Positions 1 to 7,728 of a stretch of DNA of 64,000 bases are shown in pieces; positions within the stretch are counted from its first letter, which is position 1, and each line of letters opens with the position of its first letter. The position numbers and the translations under genes are program-made. Source of the stretch: Halomonas almeriensis (GTDB lineage Bacteria > Pseudomonadota > Gammaproteobacteria > Pseudomonadales > Halomonadaceae); the NCBI RefSeq assembly GCF_030409235.1, contig NZ_JAUFPO010000004.1, forward strand, positions 142,338-206,337. Reading direction: 5' to 3'. Under the pieces are notes generated by a model, which saw only the letters and a list, made by a program, of their open reading frames with translations, ran no database searches and was not told the DNA's origin.

Positions 1-486
1 GGGCACGGCCGGGTTGTCGTGCTTGGCGACCAGCTCGTCGATCTGGCTGAAGAAAGCACGATCATCCGGGTTGAGCGGGTGTCGGATTAGCCGTGCCACG
101 ATCCAGTCACCCTCCACGAGGGAGGCCTCGTCCAGGGTATTCTTGACGCGGGCCTTGAGGGGCGTGTTCATCAAGGGGTGATCGGGGATCACCGCCAGGC
201 GGCCGTCGCGCTTGCGCACGCGAGCGACGAATCGCTCCACACCTTGCTCGACCAGGGTGTCCGGCTCTACCGAGGTCTTGTCACCGTCCTCATGGACGAC
301 GGCCTTGACTCGGTCGCCATGCAGGACCTGCTTCATGGCGGGCGGCGGCACGAAATAGGAGGTGCCGTCCTCGGTCTCGAGAAAGCCGAAACCCCGCTCG
401 GTGGCCTTGATCACGCCCTCGACTCGAGGGGTGTTGTCGCGGATCTGTTGCTTGAGCTGAGCAAGCGCCGAATTGTTCTGCAGCAT
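1..486 (-). CDS. rnb: Exoribonuclease II (RNase II), N-terminal part, runs off left edge
   Basis: The reverse strand from the ATG at 484-486 encodes about 162 residues with no stop before the window edge. The start MLQNNSALAQLKQQI and the following stretch GFGFLETEDGTSYFVPPP align from memory with the N-terminal cold-shock domain of E. coli RNase II (similar positions read LLAQLKQQL and GFGFLEV..KSYFIPPP). The match continues through a LAVIPDHPL stretch. RNase II is a cytoplasmic 3'-5' exonuclease that degrades mRNA processively to short oligonucleotides. Only the RNA-binding N-terminal domains are in the window; the catalytic RNB domain lies outside, so activity cannot be judged. The neighbouring gene on the right is divergent. 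Confidence 0.85.
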   Translation of the reverse strand, partial: MLQNNSALAQLKQQIRDNTPRVEGVIKATERGFGFLETEDGTSYFVPPPAMKQVLHGDRVKAVVHEDGDKTSVEPDTLVEQGVERFVARVRKRDGRLAVIPDHPLMNTPLKARVKNTLDEASLVEGDWIVARLIRHPLNPDDRAFFSQIDELVAKHDNPAVP

Positions 487-629
487 GATAACGATCGAAT
501 GGCGGGATAGGGGGCTCACTATACGGATTACATCGCGGCTCGCCAATCATGCCGGGCGTGATCCGCTCGAGATGCTGAAGGCGCCCGAGCGACGCTGCCG
601 CCGTCGCTTCGATCGAGTGGATGACCTAT

Positions 630-655
630 TTCTTAGTTTCGATTCTTAGTTTCGA
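630..655. repeat. Perfect tandem duplication of a 13-bp unit
   Basis: The 13-mer TTCTTAGTTTCGA occurs twice head to tail (630-642 and 643-655). It lies in the divergent gap between rnb and the nagA remnant, about 85 bp upstream of the nagA start. It may be a paired operator site or simply a slippage product. Nothing else in this 250-bp gap is recognisable. Confidence 0.6.
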
Positions 656-739
656 ATATTGGTACGACGATCACTCACTGCTTCACCGACTAATCTGACT
701 TCATCGTCGAGCTGACGCGTTGAGGCGGCTGGAGACAGC

Positions 740-985
740 ATGCGTTACGGCAATATTCTGAACCCCGAGGGCTGGCGACTCGGCTGGCTGCACTGGCAGG
801 ACGGCCGCATAAGTCGAATCGACGGCGAAGCGGTCGATTCGCAGCACAACGATCTACCGCGCTTGCTGCCCGGGTTCATCGACCTGCACGTGCATGATGG
901 AGGCGGCGCGGATGTCATGCAGGGCGGGACCGCCCTGACCACGGTGGCGCGCACGCATGTGCGTTTCGGTACCACCATCCTGCTA
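740..985 (+). pseudogene. nagA: N-terminal fragment of N-acetylglucosamine-6-phosphate deacetylase
   Basis: From the ATG at 740, preceded by GGAG at 731, about 82 residues match the start of NagA-type amidohydrolases. They include the PGFIDLHVHDGGG segment, which corresponds to the beta-strand and metal-site start of the barrel, and a VRFGTTILL stretch where the family continues toward its threonine-rich motif. NagA is normally about 380 residues. After position 983-985 the reading frame enters unrelated sequence and the homology jumps to NagE in another frame. The fragment cannot be a working deacetylase. It has a plausible ribosome site, so a short peptide may still be made. The enzyme would convert GlcNAc-6-P to glucosamine-6-P. 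Confidence 0.75.
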
Positions 986-1547
986 CGAGTATCTGGCCTT
1001 TTCCGGTGGCCGGCGCTTCGTGCTGATTGCCACCGGGCTGGCCGCAGTCATGCTGGGCATTGTCTTCGGCTGGTTGTGGCCCACTATTCAGATGGGCATT
1101 GATAGCCTGGGTCACTGGCTGATCGAGGCGGGTGCTCTGGGTAAGTTCGTCTATGGGGCGCTCAATCGCCTCCTGATCGTGACCGGGCTGCACCATGTGT
1201 TGAACAGCTTTGTGTGGTTCGTGTTCGGCAGTTTCGAGGGCGCGACCGGAGATCTGAACCGGTTCTTCGCCGGTGATCCGAGTGCCGGCGGCTTCATGGC
1301 GGGCTTTTTTCCGGTGCTAATGTTCGGCCTGCCGGCGGCGGCCCTGGGCGGTACCGGTTATCTACAGCGTATCGGTGCCTGCACCACCCGGCTGCGGGTT
1401 GAGCTCAAGGATCCCGCACGACTCGATGCCGAGCGGCTGGAAACCCTGGGCTGTCGAGGGTCGATGACCATTGGCGACGATGTTCGGCACATGGTGGTGG
1501 AGTCCCGCGCCGGGCAGATTGCTGCCAGCCTGTCTGGCGGGGGCTGA
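984..1547 (+). pseudogene. nagE: Internally deleted remnant of the PTS GlcNAc EIIC-EIIB permease
   Basis: In the frame one step from nagA, the sequence from about 984 (YEYLAFSGGRRFV) matches the middle of the NagE EIIC domain. Landmarks are GALGKFVYGALNRLLI, TGLHHVLNS, DLNRFFAGD and FFPVLMFGLPAAAL, roughly E. coli NagE residues 125-250. Near 1345 it passes in frame into an EIIB domain (ALGGTGYLQRIGACTTRLRV), whose phosphorylated cysteine is present in ACTTRLR. The reading frame stops at 1545-1547. Both the EIIC N-terminus and about 140 residues between EIIC and EIIB are missing. It has no start codon of its own. It is a relic of a nagA-nagE operon collapsed by at least two deletions. Confidence 0.75.
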
Positions 1548-1661
1548 TGCGTCGTCGGCCACGCAAGGCCGCTAGCGTGGACACGACTCGCCGGTCGCGC
1601 CGCCGCAGCGCCCTTCGGGGGCTGATAGACTGGCGTCTCACCCATGGCGCGAGGAGCTCGC

Positions 1662-2459
1662 ATGTCGCCCTATCTGATTGCCACGGACCTGGATGGCACC
1701 CTGCTGGGTGCCGACCATGCCCTGGCCGAGTTGACCATCGAGACACTGCGGACGCTGAACGCCCGCGGGCATTACATCGTGCTGGCGTCCGGGCGGCATT
1801 ATCGCGATATCCTGGTGTTTCGTGACCAGCTGGGGATCGACGTCTTCATCATCAGCACCAACGGCGCCTACACCCATGCACCGGATGATCGGGTGCTCGA
1901 TGCCTGTCATCTCCCTGCCGAGGTGGCCAGAACGCTGATTCGTCTGCCTCGGCCCGAGGGCATACGGCTCAACCTCTACTCCGCCGACGAGTGGCTGATC
2001 GATGCGCCAGCCCCGACGTTGCTGGCGCTGCATGCGCATACCGGTTTTGCCTATCGAGTGGCGGATCTGCACGCCCTGAGCGGCGACGACATCGGCAAGG
2101 TGTTGTATATCGGTGATGCCGGCGAGCTGAAGGCGCTGGAGCAAAGGGCGCAGGACCGTGCCGGCTCGCGGCTGCACCTCACCTATTCGCTGGACAATTC
2201 ACTGGAGATCATGGCCGCCGGGGTCACCAAGGGCAGGGCACTGAATGCCCTGCTGGCGCAGCTGGGTATCCCGGCAGAACGCTGCCTGGCCTTCGGCGAC
2301 AACCGCAACGACATCGAGATGCTCGCGCTGGCCGGCGAAGCCCATGCCATGGCCAATGCGCATCCGGCGCTGATGGACGCCGTGCCCGGTGCCATGCGGA
2401 TCGGTTCCCACGACCGGGCTGCGGTTGCCCGTCATCTAAGGGAACGCTTCGCCCTGTGA
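1662..2459 (+). CDS. Cof-type HAD-IIB sugar-phosphate phosphatase
   Basis: This 265-residue protein is a cytoplasmic HAD phosphatase of the Cof/YbiV/YidA group. Motif I is DLDGT with the nucleophile Asp9 and acid/base Asp11. Motif II lies in IVLASGR, and motif IV is FGDNRNDIEML near residue 210, which binds Mg2+. The ATG at 1662 is chosen over an in-frame ATG at 1644 because GAGGAG (1651-1656) sits 5 nt upstream and the protein then begins MSPYLIATDLDGT as in relatives. Such enzymes hydrolyse sugar phosphates, FMN or PLP; the exact substrate cannot be read from sequence. It follows the broken nag locus and precedes a sugar-sensing regulator pair. Confidence 0.85.
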   Translation: MSPYLIATDLDGTLLGADHALAELTIETLRTLNARGHYIVLASGRHYRDILVFRDQLGIDVFIISTNGAYTHAPDDRVLDACHLPAEVARTLIRLPRPEGIRLNLYSADEWLIDAPAPTLLALHAHTGFAYRVADLHALSGDDIGKVLYIGDAGELKALEQRAQDRAGSRLHLTYSLDNSLEIMAAGVTKGRALNALLAQLGIPAERCLAFGDNRNDIEMLALAGEAHAMANAHPALMDAVPGAMRIGSHDRAAVARHLRERFAL

Positions 2460-2578
2460 ATCCGGAAAAGAGGTGCCACCTTGGTGGTATCGTCAGTGAC
2501 CCCACGCACGCCTAGAGTAGGTGGCATGGCCCTTGGCCAGGATGGGACGACTTCCCTGCAGACGAGTGACTGCTAAAC

Positions 2579-3307
2579 ATGACGACCCCCGCCACCACCG
2601 TCTTCGTGGTCGATGATGACCCGGAGATCCGCGAACTGCTCGCCGACTACCTGACCCGGCACGGTTATCGTGCCCGGGTGGCCGAGGACGCCGCTGCCCT
2701 GCGTGCATTGCTTGCCGACGAGCAGCCGGATCTGCTGATTGTCGATCTCATGCTTCCCGGCGATGACGGTTTCGCCATTTGCCGCGAAGTTCGGCGGGAC
2801 AGTGAGGTTCCCCTGATCATGCTGACCGCCAGCCCCGACGAGACCGATCGGATCCTCGGCCTGGAGCTGGGGGCCGATGATTATGTCGCCAAGCCCTTCA
2901 ATCCGCGTGAGCTGCTCGCCAGGGTCAAGGCGGTGCTGCGTCGCTGCCGGCCGCGTGATGGGGAGGCCGGCGGCTCGGGCATGACGCGCATCGTGGCGTT
3001 CGGCGGCTGGCAACTGGATCGTGTCACCCGCGAACTGATCGACAGGGAAGGCCAGCGTAGCGCGCTTTCCGGCGCCGATTTCGCCTTGTTGCAGGTCTTT
3101 CTCGAGCATGCCGAACAGGTGCTCTCGCGGGATACTCTGTTCGACCTGACCCGAGGCCGCCCGGCACCATCCCTGGACCGCTCCATCGATGTGCATGTCT
3201 GCCGCTTGCGTCGGCGGCTTGGCGAGGATGCCCAGCATTCGTCGTTGATCCGCACGGTGCGTGGCATGGGCTATGTGCTGGCCACGCGGGTGGATCCCGT
3301 CGCGTGA
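2579..3307 (+). CDS. gltR: OmpR-family response regulator, GltR-like
   Basis: This is a 242-residue two-domain regulator. The receiver domain carries the acidic pocket VVDDDPE (Asp12-14), the phosphoacceptor Asp56 in LLIVDLMLPGDDG, the switch threonine in IMLTA and the conserved lysine in YVAKPF. The C-terminal winged helix ends in the OmpR signature VHVCRLRRRLGED followed by IRTVRGMGYVL. It overlaps the next gene, a kinase, by a GTGA (3304-3307), so the two are translationally coupled. The neighbouring isomerase and gtsABCD transporter match the arrangement of Pseudomonas GltR, which controls glucose transport. The specific name therefore rests on context; the family call is secure. Confidence 0.8.
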   Translation: MTTPATTVFVVDDDPEIRELLADYLTRHGYRARVAEDAAALRALLADEQPDLLIVDLMLPGDDGFAICREVRRDSEVPLIMLTASPDETDRILGLELGADDYVAKPFNPRELLARVKAVLRRCRPRDGEAGGSGMTRIVAFGGWQLDRVTRELIDREGQRSALSGADFALLQVFLEHAEQVLSRDTLFDLTRGRPAPSLDRSIDVHVCRLRRRLGEDAQHSSLIRTVRGMGYVLATRVDPVA

Positions 3308-4788
3308 GTCACTCCGGCTGGCGAGCCTGGCGTCGCTGTATGGCCCGTCTGCTGCCGGCCTCGTTGCGCGGGCGTTTTCTGCTGATCATGGTCGTCGGGG
3401 TGCTCGGAGCACAGTTGGCCAGTTATGCCATCTGGACGACCCAGGCGCGGGACGCCCAGCTGGAGCGACTCGACGAGACCTCGAACAATATCGCCTACAG
3501 CGTGGCCTCCACGGTGCGCTTCTTCCGCTCCCTGCCGTATGACTACCGACATATCGTGCTCGACCAGCTGCGTGACATGGGCGGCACGCGCTTCTTCGTC
3601 AGCGTCAACGACCACCGGATTCCGGTGGAGGATATCGGTGACGGGCCGGGCAAGGCGCTGGTCGTCGACACCTTCGGTGCGGTGCTGAACAGGGAACTGG
3701 GCATCTCCAATGCGGTGGTCGAGTTCTCCGACCCGGCGACGCTGCGCCTGCTCGACAACGAGGTGCTGCTGCAGGACATTCCGCCACGCTGGGGACAACA
3801 CAGCCTGATGAGTTCTGCCATCGAGCAGCCCATTCTGGTCATTCAGCTGCCGATGGAACGCGAGCAGTGGCTCTACGTTGCCACTCTGCTGCCCATGTCG
3901 GACATCGTGCGGGACGGCAACTGGCTGTCCGGCGATCGGCTGTTCGTGGCGCTGGTGGTGCTGCTGACGGTCATCGGGCTGTCGTGGCTGGGCATTCGCA
4001 GCGCGACGCGCACCCTGGCCAGGCTGGCCCGCGCCGCACGGCGGCTGGGCCATGATCTGGACAGCCCGCCGCTGAGCGAGGGTGGCCCGCAGGAGGTGGC
4101 CGCGACCGCCGTCGCCTTCAATCGCATGCAGCAGCGGATTCAGCACCAGGTGGAAGAACGCGAGCGGCTCTTCTCGGCCATTTCGCATGATCTCAAAACG
4201 CCCATCACCCGATTGCGTCTGCGAGCCGAGATGCTCGAGGATTCGACGCTGCGCGAGCGTTTCACCCACTCCCTGGATGAGCTGGACCAACTGGTCAGGG
4301 GCGCCCTCGACTCGGTCAAGGGCCTGGACATGCACGAAGACGTCGAGGCGATCGAACCGCGGCGGTTACTCGAGGAACTGGCCGAGGAGCTGGCCCTGCA
4401 GGGCGGCGACATCGACATCGCCGGTCACGGCGAACCGATCGCGGTCAAGCCGCTGGCGTTCAAACGCTGCCTGGCCAACCTGCTGGAAAATGCGATCTTC
4501 TATGGCCAGCGAGCGGAGGTCCAGCTGGAGGACGCCCACGACGTCCTGAGGGTGGTGATCCGTGATCATGGCCCCGGTATCGCGGCGGACGAGCACGACC
4601 GAGTCTTCGCGCCCTTCGTGCGCCTGGAGCCATCACGCAGTCGGCATACCGGCGGCAGCGGACTGGGGCTGGGTATCGCCCGACACATCATCCAGGCCCA
4701 TGGCGGCCAACTGACGCTGAACAACCATGCCCGGGAAGGGCTGGTGGTGACCCTGACGTTGCCGCGGGGCGATGACGCCGTCGTGTAA
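3304..4788 (+). CDS. gtrS: Membrane sensor histidine kinase, GtrS-like
   Basis: This is a 494-residue kinase with a GTG start inside the stop of the regulator gene. There is an N-terminal membrane helix (about residues 24-42, LLIMVVGVLGAQLASYAIW), a periplasmic region of about 165 residues and a second helix near 210-232. A HAMP domain follows, then a HisKA box FSAISHDLKTPITRL with His near 295. The HATPase domain shows the N box LANLLENAIFYG and glycine boxes DHGPGIA and GGSGLGLGIA. It should autophosphorylate and pass phosphate to the adjacent regulator. Pseudomonas GtrS senses glucose-derived sugar acids; whether this periplasmic domain binds the same ligand is inference. Confidence 0.8.
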   Translation: MSHSGWRAWRRCMARLLPASLRGRFLLIMVVGVLGAQLASYAIWTTQARDAQLERLDETSNNIAYSVASTVRFFRSLPYDYRHIVLDQLRDMGGTRFFVSVNDHRIPVEDIGDGPGKALVVDTFGAVLNRELGISNAVVEFSDPATLRLLDNEVLLQDIPPRWGQHSLMSSAIEQPILVIQLPMEREQWLYVATLLPMSDIVRDGNWLSGDRLFVALVVLLTVIGLSWLGIRSATRTLARLARAARRLGHDLDSPPLSEGGPQEVAATAVAFNRMQQRIQHQVEERERLFSAISHDLKTPITRLRLRAEMLEDSTLRERFTHSLDELDQLVRGALDSVKGLDMHEDVEAIEPRRLLEELAEELALQGGDIDIAGHGEPIAVKPLAFKRCLANLLENAIFYGQRAEVQLEDAHDVLRVVIRDHGPGIAADEHDRVFAPFVRLEPSRSRHTGGSGLGLGIARHIIQAHGGQLTLNNHAREGLVVTLTLPRGDDAVV

Positions 4789-4883
4789 CACTTTGCAATA
4801 TCAGGAAAGATGGCGGCATCGCCGCGGCGTCCTACCGTGGTTCCATTGCGGCCTTGTGCCACCATCCGGAGGGAGCTAGTCTC

Positions 4884-6062
4884 GTGAACATCTTCGATCC
4901 CGACTTTATCGATGCCCATGTCCGCCACACCATGGCGTTCTATCATCCCCGCGCCATCGATCCCCAGGGGGGCTTCTTTCACTACCTGCGCGATGATGGC
5001 GAGATCCTGGATCGCCGGCATCGCCATCTGGTCTCCAGTGCGCGCTACGTCGTGATCCATGCCCGGTACGCACGACACACCGGCGAGGCGGAGTATCGCC
5101 ACTGGGCACGACACGGGCTGGATTATCTGGAGGAGCGGCATTTTCAGCCCGACTATCAGGGCTATGCCTGGACCCTGCAGGACGGCGAGGTGGAGGACGA
5201 CACCAACCACTGTTACGGACTCGCCTTCGTGCTGCTGGCCCATGCCGAGGCGCTCAAGGCCGATGTGCCGGGCGCACGACCCGGGCTGCAGGCAACCCAT
5301 GCCATGCTGCAGCGACGTTTCTGGGAGGCATCGCACGGGCGCTTCGCCGATGAGGCGGATCGCCACTGGCGGCTCGATGGATACCGCGGCCAGAACGCCA
5401 ACATGCATGCCTGCGAGGCCCTGATCTCGGCCTACGAGGCGACCGGGGAAGGGCACTTCCTGGATCAGGCCATGACGATCGCGCGGGCCATCGTCGCGGC
5501 CAATCGCGATCAGCAAGACGGCTGGATATGGGAGCACTATAACGCTGACTGGCAGCGTGATCTGGAATACAACCGTGACGATCCCAGCCATCTGTTTCGC
5601 CCCTGGGGCTATCAGGTGGGGCATCAGACTGAGTGGGCCAAGTTGCTGCTGATGCTCGAACGCCATCGGCCGGAAGACTGGTTGCTGCCCACCGCCGAAC
5701 GGCTTTTCCAGAGCAGTGTCAGCGCGGGCTGGCATCCCGAGACCGGCGGGCTGGTCTACGGGCTCGACCTGGAAGGCCGGATCAGTGATCCCGACAAGTA
5801 TTTCTGGGTGCAGGCCGAGAGCTTTGCGGCGGCGGCCATGCTGGGCCAACGCACCGGCCGGGAGCTTTACCGGGACTGGTACCGACGACTCTGGGCGTTC
5901 AGCTGGCAGCACATGATCGACCATGAGCATGGTGCCTGGTACCGCGTACTGGACGCCGACAATCGCCGCTATTCCGACGTCAAGAGTCCGGCGGGCAAGG
6001 TCGATTACCACACCATGGGAGCCTGTCAGGATGCCATGGCAGCCTTGACAGCAGGACCCTAA
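4884..6062 (+). CDS. AGE-family sugar epimerase/isomerase, D-mannose isomerase type
   Basis: The protein is 392 residues and belongs to the alpha/alpha-barrel N-acylglucosamine 2-epimerase (AGE) family. It keeps landmarks shared with E. coli YihS: GQNANMHACEAL (near residue 170-180), WEHYNADW, EYNRDDPSHLFRPWG followed by GHQTEW, and a C-terminal AGKVDYHTMGACQDA. The histidines in NANMH, GHQTEW and DYHTMG are candidate catalytic residues. Mannose isomerases of this family interconvert mannose and fructose without a phosphate. The GTG at 4884 is chosen because GGAGGGAG (4868-4875) lies 8 nt upstream; a TTG 30 bp earlier lacks a site. Its place between a sugar-sensing pair and gtsABCD supports a role in using imported hexose. 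Confidence 0.75.
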   Translation: MNIFDPDFIDAHVRHTMAFYHPRAIDPQGGFFHYLRDDGEILDRRHRHLVSSARYVVIHARYARHTGEAEYRHWARHGLDYLEERHFQPDYQGYAWTLQDGEVEDDTNHCYGLAFVLLAHAEALKADVPGARPGLQATHAMLQRRFWEASHGRFADEADRHWRLDGYRGQNANMHACEALISAYEATGEGHFLDQAMTIARAIVAANRDQQDGWIWEHYNADWQRDLEYNRDDPSHLFRPWGYQVGHQTEWAKLLLMLERHRPEDWLLPTAERLFQSSVSAGWHPETGGLVYGLDLEGRISDPDKYFWVQAESFAAAAMLGQRTGRELYRDWYRRLWAFSWQHMIDHEHGAWYRVLDADNRRYSDVKSPAGKVDYHTMGACQDAMAALTAGP

Positions 6063-6176
6063 ACCCAAGGGCGCCGGGGACAGGCCGAAGAGGAGGTCCG
6101 ACGCCATGAAAGGCGTCGGTAGCGTCCAGGGAGGTATTCACAGCCCCCCCTCGCAGGCTTGTTGACGGATCAGCCC
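6062..6176 (+). repeat. Dispersed hairpin repeat, copy 1
   Basis: Starting at the stop codon of the isomerase gene, about 115 bp align with a second copy at 9524-9649. Shared blocks in order are AACCCAAG, a G-rich GGxCAxGGC..GAAG..GAGG segment, a hairpin, GTAGCG.CCAGGGA, TT(C/T)ACAGC, CCCTCGC and AGGCTTG. The hairpin here is CCGACGCC-ATGAAA-GGCGTCGG (6098-6119); in copy 2 the stem has different sequence but still pairs. I associate elements like this with Halomonas intergenic regions, from memory. Confidence 0.7.
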
Positions 6177-6394
6177 CGGGGCGGTACCCCTGTCTGCCAT
6201 GGCTTGGGCCCTGAAGACGCGAAAGGATGTTACTGACCTGAAACATTGTTTCGGCATTGCAATGGGCCGGCAACACTATCCAGTACTTGGTAACCCCTCC
6301 CGGATACTGAAGTGCGTTAGCGTGTCATGAGCCGCCCCTGGCGGCGTATCTCGATGATGAAGACGATAATCACAACACTTCAGGAGACGTCATC
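6177..6394 (+). promoter_or_regulatory. gtsA upstream region with two small palindromes
   Basis: Between the repeat and gtsA lie GAAAC-ATT-GTTTC (6240-6252) and, 3 bp later, the palindrome ATTGCAAT (6256-6263). They are about 135-150 bp upstream of the gtsA start. Their position is right for an operator of the neighbouring GltR-like regulator or another sugar regulator, but no binding motif known to me confirms this. The gtsA ribosome site CAGGAGACG begins at 6381. Confidence 0.35.
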
Positions 6395-7672
6395 ATGCGC
6401 GCACTCACGACTCTTCCCTTGTTTCGCAAGTCAATGCTCGGGTTGGCCATGGCAGGCGCCCTGGGCGCCGCCGGGCAGACCCAGGCCGGCGAAGTGGAGG
6501 TACTGCACTGGTGGACTTCGGGCGGGGAGGCCAAGGCGGTCGGCACGCTGCGCGACCTGCTCGAGGCCGAGGGGCACGAATGGAAGGACTTCGCCGTCGC
6601 CGGCGGCGCCGGTGACAGCGCCATGACGGTGCTCAAGTCGCGTGCCATGTCCGGCAATCCGCCGGCGGCGGCGCAGATCAAGGGCCCGGAAATTCAGGAG
6701 TGGGGCGAGCTGGGTCTGCTCGGCAATCTCGACAGCGTGGCTGAGGAGGGCAACTGGGAGGAGCTGCTGCCCGGGGTGGTGTCCGACATGATGCGCCACG
6801 ATGGCCACTACGTGGCGGTGCCGGTCAACGTGCACCGGGTCAATTGGCTGTGGGCCAACCCCGAGGTGCTGGAGGATGCCGGCGTCGAGATGCCAACCAC
6901 CTGGGATGAGCTGTTCGCCGCCGGCGAGGCCTTGCGTGAGGCGGGATATGTGCCGCTGGCCCATGGCGGCCAGCCCTGGCAGGACGCCACCACCTTCGAG
7001 AGTGTCGTGCTGAGCCTCGGCGGCAGTGACTTTTATCGTCAGGCATTCGTCGAGCTGGATGAGCAGGCCCTGCAGAGCGACACCATGATCGAGGCATTGA
7101 CGACCTTCAAGCGCCTGCGCGAGCTGATGGACGAGGGCATGCCGGGCCGCGACTGGAACCTGGCCACCAGCATGGTCATCGAGGGCGAGGCGGCCATGCA
7201 GATTATGGGCGACTGGGCCAAGGGCGAGTTCACGACGGCCGACATGCAGGCCGGCGAGGATTATCTGTGTGCCGCGGTCCCGGGTACCGACGAGGCATTC
7301 ACCTTCAATACCGACAGCTTTGCCATGTTCCAGCTTGACGATGACGAGGCACGTGAGGCGCAGAAGACGCTGGCGCGGCTGATTCTCGAGCCGGAGTTCC
7401 AGCAGACCTTCAATCAGATCAAGGGCTCGATTCCGGCGCGCCCCGACCTCGACATGAGCGAGTTCGACCGCTGTGCCAAGCGTTCCATGCAAGACTTTCA
7501 AGCGGCACGCGACGCCGACACCCTGGTGCCCAGCATGGCCCACCGCATGGCCATGCGTAGTGATGTGCAGGGCGCCTTCTTCGATATCATCACCAATTAC
7601 TTCAACTCGAGCGACATGACCGCCGAGGCCGCCGCACAACGGCTCGTCAAGGCCGCCGAACTGGCCATGTAA
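6395..7672 (+). CDS. gtsA: Periplasmic sugar-binding protein of an ABC transporter
   Basis: This 425-residue extracellular solute-binding protein is of family 1 (COG1653). It begins with a signal peptide: basic start, hydrophobic LGLAMAGALGAAG and a likely cut after QTQA. The mature start EVEVLHWWTSGGEAKAV is typical of glucose/mannose-binding proteins of the Pseudomonas GtsA/GltB type, as are QWGELGLL-like and WDELFAAGEAL segments. It should capture hexose in the periplasm and deliver it to GtsBC. The start has GGAG 10 nt upstream. It is followed by a strong hairpin (7679-7704) before gtsB, as often seen after binding-protein genes that are expressed above their permeases. Confidence 0.9.
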   Translation: MRALTTLPLFRKSMLGLAMAGALGAAGQTQAGEVEVLHWWTSGGEAKAVGTLRDLLEAEGHEWKDFAVAGGAGDSAMTVLKSRAMSGNPPAAAQIKGPEIQEWGELGLLGNLDSVAEEGNWEELLPGVVSDMMRHDGHYVAVPVNVHRVNWLWANPEVLEDAGVEMPTTWDELFAAGEALREAGYVPLAHGGQPWQDATTFESVVLSLGGSDFYRQAFVELDEQALQSDTMIEALTTFKRLRELMDEGMPGRDWNLATSMVIEGEAAMQIMGDWAKGEFTTADMQAGEDYLCAAVPGTDEAFTFNTDSFAMFQLDDDEAREAQKTLARLILEPEFQQTFNQIKGSIPARPDLDMSEFDRCAKRSMQDFQAARDADTLVPSMAHRMAMRSDVQGAFFDIITNYFNSSDMTAEAAAQRLVKAAELAM

Positions 7673-7678
7673 TGTCGC

Positions 7679-7704
7679 ATGGCGCCCGGTGTCCCGGGCG
7701 CCAT
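7679..7704 (+). terminator. Intercistronic stem-loop between gtsA and gtsB
   Basis: An 11-bp perfect GC-rich stem (ATGGCGCCCGG / CCGGGCGCCAT) with a 4-nt loop is followed by only TTT. It begins 6 nt after the gtsA stop. It probably acts as a partial terminator or as a 3' stabiliser that raises gtsA mRNA over gtsBC, not as a full operon end. Confidence 0.75.
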
Positions 7705-7728
7705 TTTCCTCGAGTTTGAGGTGGTCTC

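Noticed and set aside
4566..6107. A 513-codon open frame on the minus strand across the AGE isomerase gene
   Set aside because: It is antisense to a gene with clear family motifs, begins with no ribosome site and encodes no recognisable domain. GC-rich codon bias on one strand keeps the other open.
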